Positions 17,555-26,449 of a stretch of DNA of 64,000 nt are shown one piece after another. A program made the translations under genes and the position numbers. A model generated the notes under the pieces. It did no database searches, had not been told where the DNA came from, and worked only from the letters and a program-made list of their open reading frames with translations. The stretch covers positions 58,824 to 122,823 of the forward strand of contig NZ_MWWT01000007.1 in assembly GCF_002259705.1 (NCBI RefSeq), in the 5' to 3' direction. Each line of letters opens with the position of its first letter. Position 1 is the stretch's first letter. This stretch comes from Alloscardovia macacae (GTDB taxonomy: Bacteria > Actinomycetota > Actinomycetes > Actinomycetales > Bifidobacteriaceae).

Positions 17555-19452
17555 TATGCCGCCTTCTTTCCGGTCACGTTCTTCCCAGTCACGTTCTTCC
17601 CATTCACGGTGCGCGACCACAGTCCCTGCGGACGCAGCAGGATGATGACCACGAGGAGAATGCCATACAGGATGCCACGCCACGTGGATGCGAAGCGCAG
17701 CACCTCAGGAAGACCTATCAAAAGCGCCGAACCGAGCACAGCGCCCAGCGGCGAATTCATGCCGCCCAGCACGATGATAGTGAGGAACAGCGTAGACATG
17801 GTGGACGTGAAGATAGTCGGGTCGATGTACGTGTACTGGTGTGCGAGCAGCGCTCCCGCGAGACCTGCGAAAAGCCCAGCGATGGCATAGGCGAGCGCCT
17901 TATACGCATTCGTCCGAATGCCGAGCGCTTCTGCCGCTTCCTGATCCGCCCCCACTGCGGCGAAGACGTGGCCGAGGTGAGCGCGCTGAATGCGCGAGAC
18001 CACCCACAGTGCCACGAGCAGCACCACGATGTCCAGGAGGAACATCTTCTGCTGCGTATCGAGCACCTGCCCGAAGATACGCGGGAACGGAATACCCTGA
18101 ATGCCCAGCGAGCCATGCGTGACCGGCTCCCACAAGCGGATGATGGCCACGGTGACCGCACCCACACCGATGGTGGCTATGGCCACATAGTGTCCCGAAA
18201 GCTTCCACACAGGGAATGTGAGGATGCTGGCCGTCACGGCTGCCACCACGCCACCGGCGAGGAAGCCTGCGAAGAAGGACCAGCCATACTGCGTAACGAG
18301 AATGGCGCTCGTATACGCACCCGTAGCGAAAGGTCCCGCCATGCCGAGCACCGTCTGGCCTGCCGAGCCAGAGATAAGAGTAAGCCCCACAGCGGCGAGC
18401 GCGTAGATGACCACCTGTGTGCCTGCACCAGCCAGAGCGTTATTCGAGACGAAAGGCAGCAGGAGCGCGAGCACGGCCAGAACTAGGTTCGCCCAGCGTG
18501 GCAGGCGGATGGCGCGTGCATTTTCGAGGAAGGTGCCCGTCATCGGTTCGGAGCGCACGGCTCCCGTGCCACTCTTCGTGCTGAAGAGCAAGCCCTGTGG
18601 ACGGAAGATGAGGATGAGCAGGAGAGCGCCGAAGGTGATGAGGTCATGTGCTCCATCGCCGAGCCAGGAGACGCCGAGCGCCTCGATGATGCCGAGCGCG
18701 AGACCACCGAGCACTGCTCCTGGTATGGAACCCAGTCCGCCTATGGTCGCTGCCACGAAGGCCGTCATGCCTATGCTGGCTCCGTTCGTCGGGTTAATGT
18801 TCCCATTCGCCAGTCCCACGAAGATGCCCGCTATGCCCGCGAGTACTGCGCCGATGACGAAGGAGATGTGGCGGATGGTCTTCACGGGGATGCCCATCTG
18901 GCGTGCAGCTTCCGGGTCCTGGCTCGTGGCGCGGATGGCCTGGCCAGTCTTTCCGTACGTGAGGAAGGCCCACAGCGCTGCCATGAGGAGGATGGTGACA
19001 ATCAGTGCCACGATGTCCGATGTTCCGAAGCGCAGGCCTGCTATCTGCAGGTTATGCGTGGGCAGAATCTGCGGGAACTGACGGGTCTGTGTGCCGAAGA
19101 TGAGCTGCAGTGAGTTATCCAGCACTTGCCCCACGCCGATGGTGGCGAGCAGTGCTGCTATGGGCTTTCGCCCTTCGAGTGGAGTGATGACCACGGCGTT
19201 CATGATGAAGCCGAGTATGCCGGTGACGAGGATAACGACCAGCAGAGTCACAGTGAGCGTCACAGCTGCACTCCAGCCGAGAGCCGCGCCGAAGCTCGTG
19301 CCTATCCACCATGCGGTCATCATGCCCACGGCGACGAGCGAGCCCTGAGCGAAGTTCGCCACGTTCGTGACGCCGAAGATGAGGGACATACCCACAGCAG
19401 CGATGGCATACACGCTGCCGTGAATGAGTCCAGAGAAAAGTGTGTCTATCAT
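17554..19452 (-). CDS. Fused LivH-LivM permease
   Basis: A 632-residue membrane protein made of two Liv-type permeases in series. Residues about 1-295 resemble LivH (GLIHGSVYAIAAVGMSLIFGV at the start, GAVLGGLALGIIEALG near the end of the domain). Residues about 315-620 resemble LivM (ALAAVGLTLISGSAGQTVLGMAG, then SPLGAVLGSALLIGLPEVL). Each half carries the conserved glycine-rich loop that contacts an ATPase. The fusion mirrors the LivG-LivF fusion encoded next, so the importer would need only three polypeptides. The C terminus ends in a short repeat, NGKNVTGKNVTGKKAA. The start is 12 bases after the lipoprotein stop. Confidence 0.9.
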   Translation of the reverse strand: MIDTLFSGLIHGSVYAIAAVGMSLIFGVTNVANFAQGSLVAVGMMTAWWIGTSFGAALGWSAAVTLTVTLLVVILVTGILGFIMNAVVITPLEGRKPIAALLATIGVGQVLDNSLQLIFGTQTRQFPQILPTHNLQIAGLRFGTSDIVALIVTILLMAALWAFLTYGKTGQAIRATSQDPEAARQMGIPVKTIRHISFVIGAVLAGIAGIFVGLANGNINPTNGASIGMTAFVAATIGGLGSIPGAVLGGLALGIIEALGVSWLGDGAHDLITFGALLLILIFRPQGLLFSTKSGTGAVRSEPMTGTFLENARAIRLPRWANLVLAVLALLLPFVSNNALAGAGTQVVIYALAAVGLTLISGSAGQTVLGMAGPFATGAYTSAILVTQYGWSFFAGFLAGGVVAAVTASILTFPVWKLSGHYVAIATIGVGAVTVAIIRLWEPVTHGSLGIQGIPFPRIFGQVLDTQQKMFLLDIVVLLVALWVVSRIQRAHLGHVFAAVGADQEAAEALGIRTNAYKALAYAIAGLFAGLAGALLAHQYTYIDPTIFTSTMSTLFLTIIVLGGMNSPLGAVLGSALLIGLPEVLRFASTWRGILYGILLVVIILLRPQGLWSRTVNGKNVTGKNVTGKKAA

Positions 19453-19464
19453 TCTGCGCTCGCC

Positions 19465-20658
19465 CTACTCCTCATAGCGCACGAAGGCGCCATCCTTCAC
19501 GATGAGCAGGATAGGGTCGATGTTCTTCGCGCGGCGCGTCGCCGTGTCGAAGGCGAAAGTGCCGCCATCGCCCTGATAGAGCGGGAAGTCCGTCACGGTC
19601 TGCAGAGCCTTCTGCACGCCTTCACGCGTGGCATTCGTCTTATTCATACCGTAAGCGAGGTCCTTGATGGCCTGGTACGACACTACTTCGAAGTTACCCG
19701 GCTTATGTCCGTACTTCTTCTCGAAAGCAGACACGAAGCGCTTCTGCTCGTCGGTCTTCACGCCCGTCGCACTGAAGATGCCCGTAATGATAGTGCCTTC
19801 TGCATTCTTTCCCGCGTTATCGAGGAATTCTGCTGTTTCCTGGCCTCCGAAGAATGGGCCAGTCCAGCTGAGTTTGTTCCGCAGAGTGTTCAGCACGAGA
19901 GCGCCGTCTGGACCGTAGCCGATGTTCACCACAGCTTCCGGCTGAGCATCGCGTGCCTTAATGAGGATAGGTGACAGATCCGTCGAGTCTGCGAGGTACG
20001 AGGATTCGTAGGCGATGTCGAGCCCCACGCGCGCTGCTTCTGCGGCGAATTCCTTATACGCTTCCTTACCCCAGTCGTTCTCGATGTACACCACCGAGAT
20101 CTTCTTCGTCGCCCCAGCAGACGCGCCCACGGCCTTCGCCACGGTCTGCGCGTTCAGCGTCTGGTAAGTGTTCTGCGTGATCTGCGGAGACCACACATAC
20201 TCGCCGGTATCCGTGAAGTTCGTGGCGGAGTTATTAAAACCGTAGTGTACGAGTTTCGCCTGATTAAAGGTCGGCGAGGCTGCTGCCGAGGCGGAGGACG
20301 CGTAGTCTCCCACCACGGCGACCACGGAGCTGTCCGCGGCTATCTTCGGCGCTACGGACGCGTCCTGCTTGGCGTCGGACTGCGTGTCATAATACTGGAT
20401 ACCGAGCTTCTTTCCCTGCACGCCGCCGTCTGCGTTTACCTCCTCGAGCGCGAGGTCGAAGCCGCGCTTGAAGAGCTTTCCATATTCGGCATACTGTCCG
20501 GTTTCTGGGTAGATGGCTGCTATGTTTACCGTGTCGCCGGAGGCTGCGCTGGATGCGCTTTCCCCGCCGAGTCCGAAGGAGCAGGCGGACGTGACGAAGA
20601 CGGTGGCGGCAGCTGCTGCTGCGACGAGTGCTCGGCGGATCTTCTGTGCGTTCTTCAT
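19465..20658 (-). CDS. LivK-type substrate-binding lipoprotein
   Basis: The extracellular solute receptor of the Liv-type importer. A lipoprotein signal peptide (residues 1-25, hydrophobic Ala/Val core) ends in VTSAC with the lipidated cysteine C26. The mature part follows the periplasmic-binding-protein type 1 fold of LivK: IAAIYPETGQYAEYG, DTQSDAKQDASVAPKI, VVGDYASSAS, then VYIENDWGKEAYKEF and GPFFGGQETAEFL. The length is 397 residues. It is co-transcribed with the UroD-like gene upstream (17-base gap) and the permease downstream. The ligand cannot be read from the sequence. Confidence 0.92.
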   Translation of the reverse strand: MKNAQKIRRALVAAAAAATVFVTSACSFGLGGESASSAASGDTVNIAAIYPETGQYAEYGKLFKRGFDLALEEVNADGGVQGKKLGIQYYDTQSDAKQDASVAPKIAADSSVVAVVGDYASSASAAASPTFNQAKLVHYGFNNSATNFTDTGEYVWSPQITQNTYQTLNAQTVAKAVGASAGATKKISVVYIENDWGKEAYKEFAAEAARVGLDIAYESSYLADSTDLSPILIKARDAQPEAVVNIGYGPDGALVLNTLRNKLSWTGPFFGGQETAEFLDNAGKNAEGTIITGIFSATGVKTDEQKRFVSAFEKKYGHKPGNFEVVSYQAIKDLAYGMNKTNATREGVQKALQTVTDFPLYQGDGGTFAFDTATRRAKNIDPILLIVKDGAFVRYEE

Positions 20659-20675
20659 TCTTTCTCCTCTTTTTC

Positions 20676-21737
20676 TTACTTAACGCGCTGTACTTTAGTC
20701 AATTCTTCCAATGCCGCATCGGTCGCTGGCGTCGGCACGGTGCAGCTCGGGGCGAGCAGGAATGGATGACCCTGACGCGCGGCGATGGTCTCAGCCAGCT
20801 GCTCGCGCACGCCCTCCACATCGACGCGGTCATCTCCTGCGAACTTCGTGAAGTTCGCTCCACCCACTGGTACAGCACCGATGTGCTCATCCACCTGTGG
20901 ATTTCCTGGAAGGAACTGATCCCAGTGGATGACGTCTGCGAGGTCTGCGAACCAGTCTGGGTGCGAGTCTTCGCGGCAGGTATGCAGGAGGACTACAGCA
21001 TCTGGATTTGCCTCACGGATGGCGCGGATGATGAGCTCGTCATATGGCTTCGAGTACTCGTTATACTGCTCGCGCGTAAAGAAACCATGGGATACCGTTC
21101 CAGTCACTGCATAGAAGATGCCATCGAGTCCGGCACCACCCTGCTCTACTGGGGTGTCGAGGCGCGCTGCATAGTCTGCGAGGGTCTCGGCGATGTTCTG
21201 CAGAGCCGTCTTCACACGAGCAGGATCAGAGAAGACTTCTTCACGCGTGGTGGTAGGAGTGGCATACTCGTCACCTGGATAGAGTGGCAGGTCTCCGAGC
21301 TGGAGAAGGACAGAGAGTGGAGAGAAGACAGTCTGGATGACGCCACGGTCCTGCAGCTGCTCGCGGATGAGCTTCGCTGCTTCGTAAGACTCGTGGAACG
21401 TGTTCTCGTCCTCGACGCTCAGTCTCACAATGTGGTCGAGGTCTTCAGGGTGCTGGAGCGCATCCGAGACCTTGCGTGGGATGACGTACCCGTCATAATG
21501 CTCAGGGTCATAGGTACTGCCCCAGGCCTCGGAGTAGTAGACTGCGCGAGGGTTTATCTTCACCCAGTCCCAGTCCCACTTTTTCACGAAGTCCACGTAT
21601 GCCGTGGCGAATTCTTCTGCGCCATATTCATGGCCCACGATGTGCTGCCATGCGGCTACGAGGTACGGGGTCTTTTCTGGATCTGCTGTGCCGTGTGCGA
21701 TGTCATAGAATGCCTGGCGACGTGCTGTATATGTCAT
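20676..21737 (-). CDS. Uroporphyrinogen-decarboxylase-fold methyltransferase-like protein
   Basis: A 353-residue TIM-barrel protein of the UroD/MtaA/CmuA superfamily. It opens the transcription unit that continues with the Liv-type transporter. True UroD is unlikely: the heme arginine-rich N-terminal loop is not seen and no heme genes are nearby. It does have the zinc-thiol pattern of the methyltransferase branch: H252-x-C254 (LLHTC) and a late cysteine C332 in APSCTVPTP. In MtaA and MtbA such residues bind zinc for methyl transfer. No corrinoid protein is visible here. I infer that it handles a methylated compound imported by the transporter, with low confidence in that role. Confidence 0.7.
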   Translation of the reverse strand: MTYTARRQAFYDIAHGTADPEKTPYLVAAWQHIVGHEYGAEEFATAYVDFVKKWDWDWVKINPRAVYYSEAWGSTYDPEHYDGYVIPRKVSDALQHPEDLDHIVRLSVEDENTFHESYEAAKLIREQLQDRGVIQTVFSPLSVLLQLGDLPLYPGDEYATPTTTREEVFSDPARVKTALQNIAETLADYAARLDTPVEQGGAGLDGIFYAVTGTVSHGFFTREQYNEYSKPYDELIIRAIREANPDAVVLLHTCREDSHPDWFADLADVIHWDQFLPGNPQVDEHIGAVPVGGANFTKFAGDDRVDVEGVREQLAETIAARQGHPFLLAPSCTVPTPATDAALEELTKVQRVK

Positions 21738-21991
21738 GATAGTTCTCCTGTGCTGTGAGATATAAGGTATGAAGATACGATGTTAAGCACGGAGATTTTA
21801 AGGTCATCAAAAGACTAGGGATGAACGAAAAAATCCCCATAAACTCTTAACGTCGCAGAGTTTAGAGGGACTGACAGCTACACATGCTCATACGCAGCGC
21901 GACCGATGCGCTGTGCTGAGAGGTGTATGTCAAATTCGTCATAGCCCCCACTATAAGCGCAGGCCAGGAAAAATGCTAGCGGCGTGTCTCA
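21738..21991. other. Upstream region of the UroD-like/liv operon
   Basis: No gene is seen. The gap holds a small inverted repeat TAAACTCT/AGAGTTTA with a 9-base loop near 21840-21865 and should contain the promoter of the minus-strand operon. Confidence 0.4.
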
Positions 21992-22789
21992 CTATTTGAG
22001 CGCATCGCGAATGCTCTTGACGATAAGAAGAACGAGGAAGCTCATAAACACCCATTGGTTCACCTGAGGTGAGAGGAAGGCAGCCAGCAGTCCACCAAGC
22101 GGAGTGGATACCAGCGCTACTGCGCCGATAAGACCCGCAGCTTTCACATCCACGAGTCCTGCCTTCAGATTCGCCACCGTCCCCGAGACTGCTCCCGGCA
22201 TAATGGCCAGTAGCGACGTCCCCCGCGCCACGAGGTCACTCGCCCCGAAAAGCCCACTCATTCCCGGCACGAGGATAGCTCCCCCACCTACTCCGAGTAG
22301 TGCTGATAAGATTCCCGCCACCAGTCCGAGGGCGACCATACCGAAGGCAGAGGGAAGATTGACAGAAACTGACGATACACGCGACGGCACCTCGAAAAAC
22401 TGCTCGACGGCGATGCCGAAAACGAAGACCACGAAAGCCCAGCGCAGCAGCTTTTCGGGCAGCGAGCGCAAAAGCCGAGCGCCGATAAGCGCGCCCGAGA
22501 TGGAGCCGAGGATGACGAGCGCGCCCATCCCCCAATGCACGTTCCCCGCGAGTGCGTACGTCACGACGCCGCCGAGACCGGCGATGGGCATCGCGGCGAG
22601 CGAGGTCGCGGACGCTTCGCGCTGGCTCAGGCCCACGAGCAGCAAGCCCGGGACCATGATGGTGCCGCCGCCCACGCCGAACAGGCCGGACAGCAGGCCC
22701 GCGGCGAGGCCTACGAGGGCGAGAAGGAGGAATTTCGTCGAAGCGTTCATGTTTTTCGTCTCAGTCGTCTCAGTCGTCATACGGAGCAT
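21992..22789 (-). CDS. TauE/SafE family membrane protein
   Basis: A 265-residue, about eight-helix inner membrane protein of the sulfite-exporter TauE/SafE family (old DUF81). The two internal repeats each carry the family glycine motif: GLLSGLFGVGGGTIMVPGLLL near residue 37 and GILSALLGVGGGAILVPGMS near 160. The family is linked to export of sulfite, sulfoacetate or other organic anions. The ATG at 22789 has AGAGG at 6 bases; the ATG at 22750 (MNAST) is an alternative. It is transcribed alone. The substrate is unknown. Confidence 0.85.
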   Translation of the reverse strand: MLRMTTETTETKNMNASTKFLLLALVGLAAGLLSGLFGVGGGTIMVPGLLLVGLSQREASATSLAAMPIAGLGGVVTYALAGNVHWGMGALVILGSISGALIGARLLRSLPEKLLRWAFVVFVFGIAVEQFFEVPSRVSSVSVNLPSAFGMVALGLVAGILSALLGVGGGAILVPGMSGLFGASDLVARGTSLLAIMPGAVSGTVANLKAGLVDVKAAGLIGAVALVSTPLGGLLAAFLSPQVNQWVFMSFLVLLIVKSIRDALK

Positions 22790-22969
22790 TCTACGCCTCT
22801 TTTTATCTCAGGATGAGCGCGTGGCGAGGATTTTCGGCATTCTTCGCCGCGAGCGCGAACGACGCGGAATGTCTGGGGAGGATGTCCGCGTGGTGCGGAG
22901 CGAAGAAGACTACAATGAGAGTACTTTTCGTACTGAGAAAGTATGACACAACGAGGTAAGGAGCAGCAG

Positions 22970-24238
22970 ATGCATACGACACACACCGCTCCATGCCATC
23001 GAACATCATCGATACGCAAAACCGCTCATAGAATACTATGCTCCATACTTCTCATAGCACTGCTTCTCGGCCTGGGCGGTCGCCCTCCACGGATGGCGTC
23101 TTATACTGACATACATATTCGAGATTACGTCCTGGCTGTCTCCCTGTATCCGCAGCTACGCGACCTATCCAGCACAGAGAGCTATGTTCTGTTCATCTCT
23201 AAAAAAGGCCAGTATGCCATACTTCCCGTAGGCCCCGTCTTCACCCATATGACAGTATGGTCGGAAAGCGGACTCTATAGTCCTGGATTTCGAGAAAATT
23301 TCTACTTTCCGCGGGCTACCTCGTCCGGCATATCTATGACGAGTTCTCATAATGTGCAGCATGAATACGTCCTATCCTTCGCTCTTCTAAGCCCGCATGG
23401 CACACCTCTGTATATAGAAGACTTAGGCTTCACACAGCACACTCAGAACGAGATCATTCTCGAGAGACCCGTGGAAGGACGCACAGAACGTGTCGCCTCT
23501 TTCGTTCCTCACATCGTCGCCTCCTGTCCTACTGGACTCTATAGCATCACCGATACCGCATCTCCTGAGTCTCCAGACATCTATGGTTACGCATTCGACG
23601 CGCTCAGCGCAGATGCACAAAAGCCTGATTTTCCCATTCCTTTTCAGGATGCTGATGAACACGGTACTCACATGAGCATAGAGGATATATCCGAAGGAGC
23701 ACCCTGCACGGATGGACCCACCGGCAGCGTGGTCACCTTCCTCACATCCACAAGTGCGGGAGATTACCGAAATAGGTATACTCTCGGCCAGTGGGATACT
23801 CACACAGGCACAGTCTCGTATCGTCCACTTCTCGACAAAGACGGACACCCTTTCGAGGAAGACTCCGAAGCACTTGCTGCATATGGACCTGAATCAGTAC
23901 GCGGTACTACGTTTACATTCTTCAGCAGAACCACTGGCATCATCCACCAGTTCGACATGCACACCGGACGAGAGCTTCGCCAGTATTCTGTAGGACATGC
24001 GCGCTGCTCTCTGAGCAACCAGTACTGTCTCCTGTATCTCTTCGGCCAGACGAAGGACAGAATCGTCGCTATATCCTACGGCAGAAACTTCGGAAACTCC
24101 GCCACCATAAACATACTCGATGCGCATACGCTCACTCTTCTGCGCACTATCCCTGTCTCCACAGAGCTTGCACGGCTTATCGCAGGATATAACGGAACCT
24201 CGCCATCGCATGTCTCTATGGATCCGCTGTATAGGTAG
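22970..24238 (+). CDS. Membrane-anchored hypothetical protein
   Basis: The start at 22970 is chosen because AAGGAG at 22958-22963 is spaced 6 bases from it; the upstream ATG at 22943 lacks a site. The 422-residue protein has one N-terminal hydrophobic segment (ILCSILLIALLLGLGG) after basic residues, so it is secreted or anchored with a large outside domain. That domain is rich in Ser, Thr and aromatic residues. It has repeated short beta-type stretches (for example TGTVSYRPLLDKDGHPF and TGIIHQFDMHTGRELRQYSV) that suggest a beta-propeller. I do not recognise a family. It converges on the GH1 gene, and the four-armed repeat at 24281-24502 lies between them. Confidence 0.7.
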   Translation: MHTTHTAPCHRTSSIRKTAHRILCSILLIALLLGLGGRPPRMASYTDIHIRDYVLAVSLYPQLRDLSSTESYVLFISKKGQYAILPVGPVFTHMTVWSESGLYSPGFRENFYFPRATSSGISMTSSHNVQHEYVLSFALLSPHGTPLYIEDLGFTQHTQNEIILERPVEGRTERVASFVPHIVASCPTGLYSITDTASPESPDIYGYAFDALSADAQKPDFPIPFQDADEHGTHMSIEDISEGAPCTDGPTGSVVTFLTSTSAGDYRNRYTLGQWDTHTGTVSYRPLLDKDGHPFEEDSEALAAYGPESVRGTTFTFFSRTTGIIHQFDMHTGRELRQYSVGHARCSLSNQYCLLYLFGQTKDRIVAISYGRNFGNSATINILDAHTLTLLRTIPVSTELARLIAGYNGTSPSHVSMDPLYR

Positions 24239-24280
24239 CTGCCCTCGGCAGGTGCGAAGCTCTCTCATATGCGCGAATCA

Positions 24281-24502
24281 TGCACTTGTGGGCTAATCCC
24301 GACGCCCACGTTTGTGCCGTTCTGCACTTTAGGGCTAATCTCGACGCGCGCTCTCCAGATAGGCAGGCTCCAGGCTCCACAGACTGGCTTCAATGCGAGA
24401 CTTCAGGCCCCGCCTTATGTCCGCGCCAAAAACCGACGTCGAAATTAGCCCTAAAGTGCCGAACGCCGTATCCACACGCGTCGATTTTAGCCCAAAACTG
24501 CA
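24281..24502. repeat. Nested double inverted repeat built from four copies of one 24-base unit
   Basis: Inner arms 24323-24346 and 24437-24459 pair nearly perfectly (GCACTTTAGGGCTAAT...CGACG). Outer arms 24281-24304 and 24479-24502 are diverged versions of the same unit (GGGCTAA...CGACG). The left pair are direct repeats 42 bases apart and the right pair likewise 42 bases apart, so the whole is a palindromic array around a roughly 90-base centre. It lies between convergent genes. Confidence 0.8.
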
Positions 24503-24550
24503 TTAGTGCCGGCTCCCCCGCCCACACGCCCCCACGCACACATAAAAAGT

Positions 24551-24592
24551 AAAAAGGCCACCCCTGAGCCACAAAGGAGAACAGCTCAGGGG
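24551..24592 (-). terminator. Intrinsic terminator of the GH1 gene
   Basis: Perfect 9-base arms CCCCTGAGC/GCTCAGGGG (24561-24569 and 24584-24592) are followed on the minus strand by GGCC and TTTTT at 24551-24555. It lies about 108 bases past the GH1 stop. Confidence 0.75.
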
Positions 24593-24700
24593 CGGTCACG
24601 CTTTTCGCGACGCGCAGCACGGCATACACGGGAGCGCACCCGGCGCGGCGTAGCACACGCGGCGCAGCGCAGCACACGCGAGCGCAGCACAGCGCTACTC

Positions 24701-26167
24701 TTACGCAGCGCGGCTCTCGCGAATAAACTCGCGGTACCAGCGCGCTGTATCCTTCCAGATACGCCGCTGCGTCGGATAATCCACATAGACGATGCCGAAG
24801 CGCTTCGAGTAGCCGAGCGCCCACTCGTAATTGTCCATCAGCGACCACGCGAAGTATCCGGTCACGCGGGCGCCCTGCTCACGCGCCTCGTTCAGCGCGC
24901 GCAAATGCTCGCTCAGGTAGTGCACGCGGTCCGGGTCATGCACGGTCAGCTCGCCCTCGCCTGCCTCATCCGGCACCAGCTCGTCCTCCCACGCGGACCC
25001 GTTTTCGGTAATCATGATGTCCAGCTCAGGGTAGCGCGCGCTCATCTCGAGGACGATATCGCGCAGACCCCCCGGCTCCTGATTCCAGCCCATCGCAGTA
25101 AGCGGGCCCTCAGGCGGCAGAATGTCGATGTTCGTTCCGCCCACGATCGGATCTTCGCGCGCGTTCTGCGGATGCACCTGTGCCGGCGCGCGGCGGACGG
25201 TCTGCGTGCAGTAATAGTTAATGCCGAGCGAATTCAGCGGCTGATGGATCTGCTCGAGGTCGCCCGGCTGGATGAAACTCCACTCCGTCACGGCGCGCGT
25301 ATCCTCGAAAATCTGCGGATCGTACGCGCCGTCGAGCATCGGCCCGAGCCAGACCTCGTTCGCGATGCGGTCCGCCTGCGCTTTCGCCGCGCGGTCGTCC
25401 AGCGAGTCTGTAGCCGCGCGGTTTACCTGCAGGTTCAGCGTAACGGATGTCTGCGCTTTTTCGCCCAATTCTGCCTTTACCGCTGCAACGCCGAGACCAT
25501 GCGCGAGATTCAGATGATGGACGGCTGCGAGGGCCTGCGCATCATCACGAACACCTGGGGCATGACGCCCCTGCGCATAACCGAGGTAAGCCGCGCACCA
25601 CGGCTCGTTCAGCGTGGTCCACGTCTCCACGCGATCTCCAAAGCCCTTCGCAAGCGCGGCTGCATAATCTCCGAAGCGCAATGCCGTCTCGCGGTTCGCC
25701 CAGCCGCCACCGTACGACCCCACCTCATCCTGCAGATACTGAGGAAGATCCCAGTGGTAGAGCGTGACGATAGGCTTTATATCTGCCTCACGCAGAGCAT
25801 CGAGCATGCACGTATAATGATCCAGCGCCTTCCGGTTCACACGGCCCGCGCGCATATCCTCCAGCGAGGTGAAAATGCGCGGCCAGGCGATGGACATGCG
25901 GTAGGCGTCCAGGCCCAGTTCTTTCATGAGGGCGATATCCTCTGGGTAGCGCGTGTACTGCTCGCAGGCGCGCGATCCATCCGAGCCGTCCGCGATGTTC
26001 CCCGGAACGTGTGCATACGTGTCCCAGATAGAGGTGGCGCGTCCTTCCGCCTTCGATTCCTCGTCTACGAAGCCTTCCACCTGGTAGCTGGCCGTGGCAC
26101 TTCCCCAGATGAAGTCCTTCGGGAACGCGTGGGCGAGCGCGCGCTGGGCGTCTGTCATACGTGTCAT
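24701..26167 (-). CDS. GH1 beta-glucosidase-type glycosidase
   Basis: A retaining GH1 enzyme, predicted cytoplasmic (no signal peptide), that hydrolyses short beta-glycosides. It shows FIWGSATASYQVEG at the N terminus, the acid/base motif TLNEP with E188, the nucleophile motif ITENG with E388, and the late aglycone motif YFAWSLMDNYEW. The start is set at 26167, where AAGGAG precedes by 9 bases, giving 489 residues; a longer open frame upstream lacks homology-like sequence. It lies downstream of GH31 and beyond a hairpin, so it may be partly separate from that operon. With a GH31 alpha-xylosidase next door, beta-glucosyl parts of plant oligosaccharides are a plausible substrate. Confidence 0.93.
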   Translation of the reverse strand: MTRMTDAQRALAHAFPKDFIWGSATASYQVEGFVDEESKAEGRATSIWDTYAHVPGNIADGSDGSRACEQYTRYPEDIALMKELGLDAYRMSIAWPRIFTSLEDMRAGRVNRKALDHYTCMLDALREADIKPIVTLYHWDLPQYLQDEVGSYGGGWANRETALRFGDYAAALAKGFGDRVETWTTLNEPWCAAYLGYAQGRHAPGVRDDAQALAAVHHLNLAHGLGVAAVKAELGEKAQTSVTLNLQVNRAATDSLDDRAAKAQADRIANEVWLGPMLDGAYDPQIFEDTRAVTEWSFIQPGDLEQIHQPLNSLGINYYCTQTVRRAPAQVHPQNAREDPIVGGTNIDILPPEGPLTAMGWNQEPGGLRDIVLEMSARYPELDIMITENGSAWEDELVPDEAGEGELTVHDPDRVHYLSEHLRALNEAREQGARVTGYFAWSLMDNYEWALGYSKRFGIVYVDYPTQRRIWKDTARWYREFIRESRAA

Positions 26168-26354
26168 CGTGTTCTGCTCCTTCTTTGCAACTATCTTTAG
26201 TGTATATCTGTGCGCGGGCGCGCGGCATCTTTTTCGACTGTTTTCGAATTTCGACGAAATATGTGCTGCGTTTTCTTCTCCACCGAGCAGAATGCACCAC
26301 ATGCTTGGCTCGAGTGCGCCCATGCACCACACCCGTCACACGCGCCATATGCGC

Positions 26355-26387
26355 AGAAGGGCCTGCGATATCCTCGCAGACCCTTCT
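26355..26387 (-). terminator. Hairpin between GH31 and GH1
   Basis: Arms of 14 bases (26355-26368 and 26374-26387) pair with one mismatch around a 5-base loop, 63 bases after the GH31 stop. There is no T-run, so it may be a stabiliser or an inefficient terminator. Confidence 0.55.
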
Positions 26388-26449
26388 GGCCTCTTCCACA
26401 CAGTGCACGAGTATGTGCCCGTGCACAGATTTATAGGTGGGACAGTGGC

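Noticed and set aside
17555..17683. N-terminal extension of the LivG-LivF fusion
   Set aside because: It would overlap the permease gene by about 130 bases; the ATG at 17554 has a ribosome site and a TAATG overlap.
20676..21737. Heme-synthesis UroD (hemE)
   Set aside because: The sequence follows the zinc methyltransferase branch (H-x-C...C) and the neighbours are a transporter, not heme genes.
26168..26332. N-terminal extension of the GH1 protein
   Set aside because: The extra 55 codons include the ribosome site for the ATG at 26167 and encode no GH1-like sequence.
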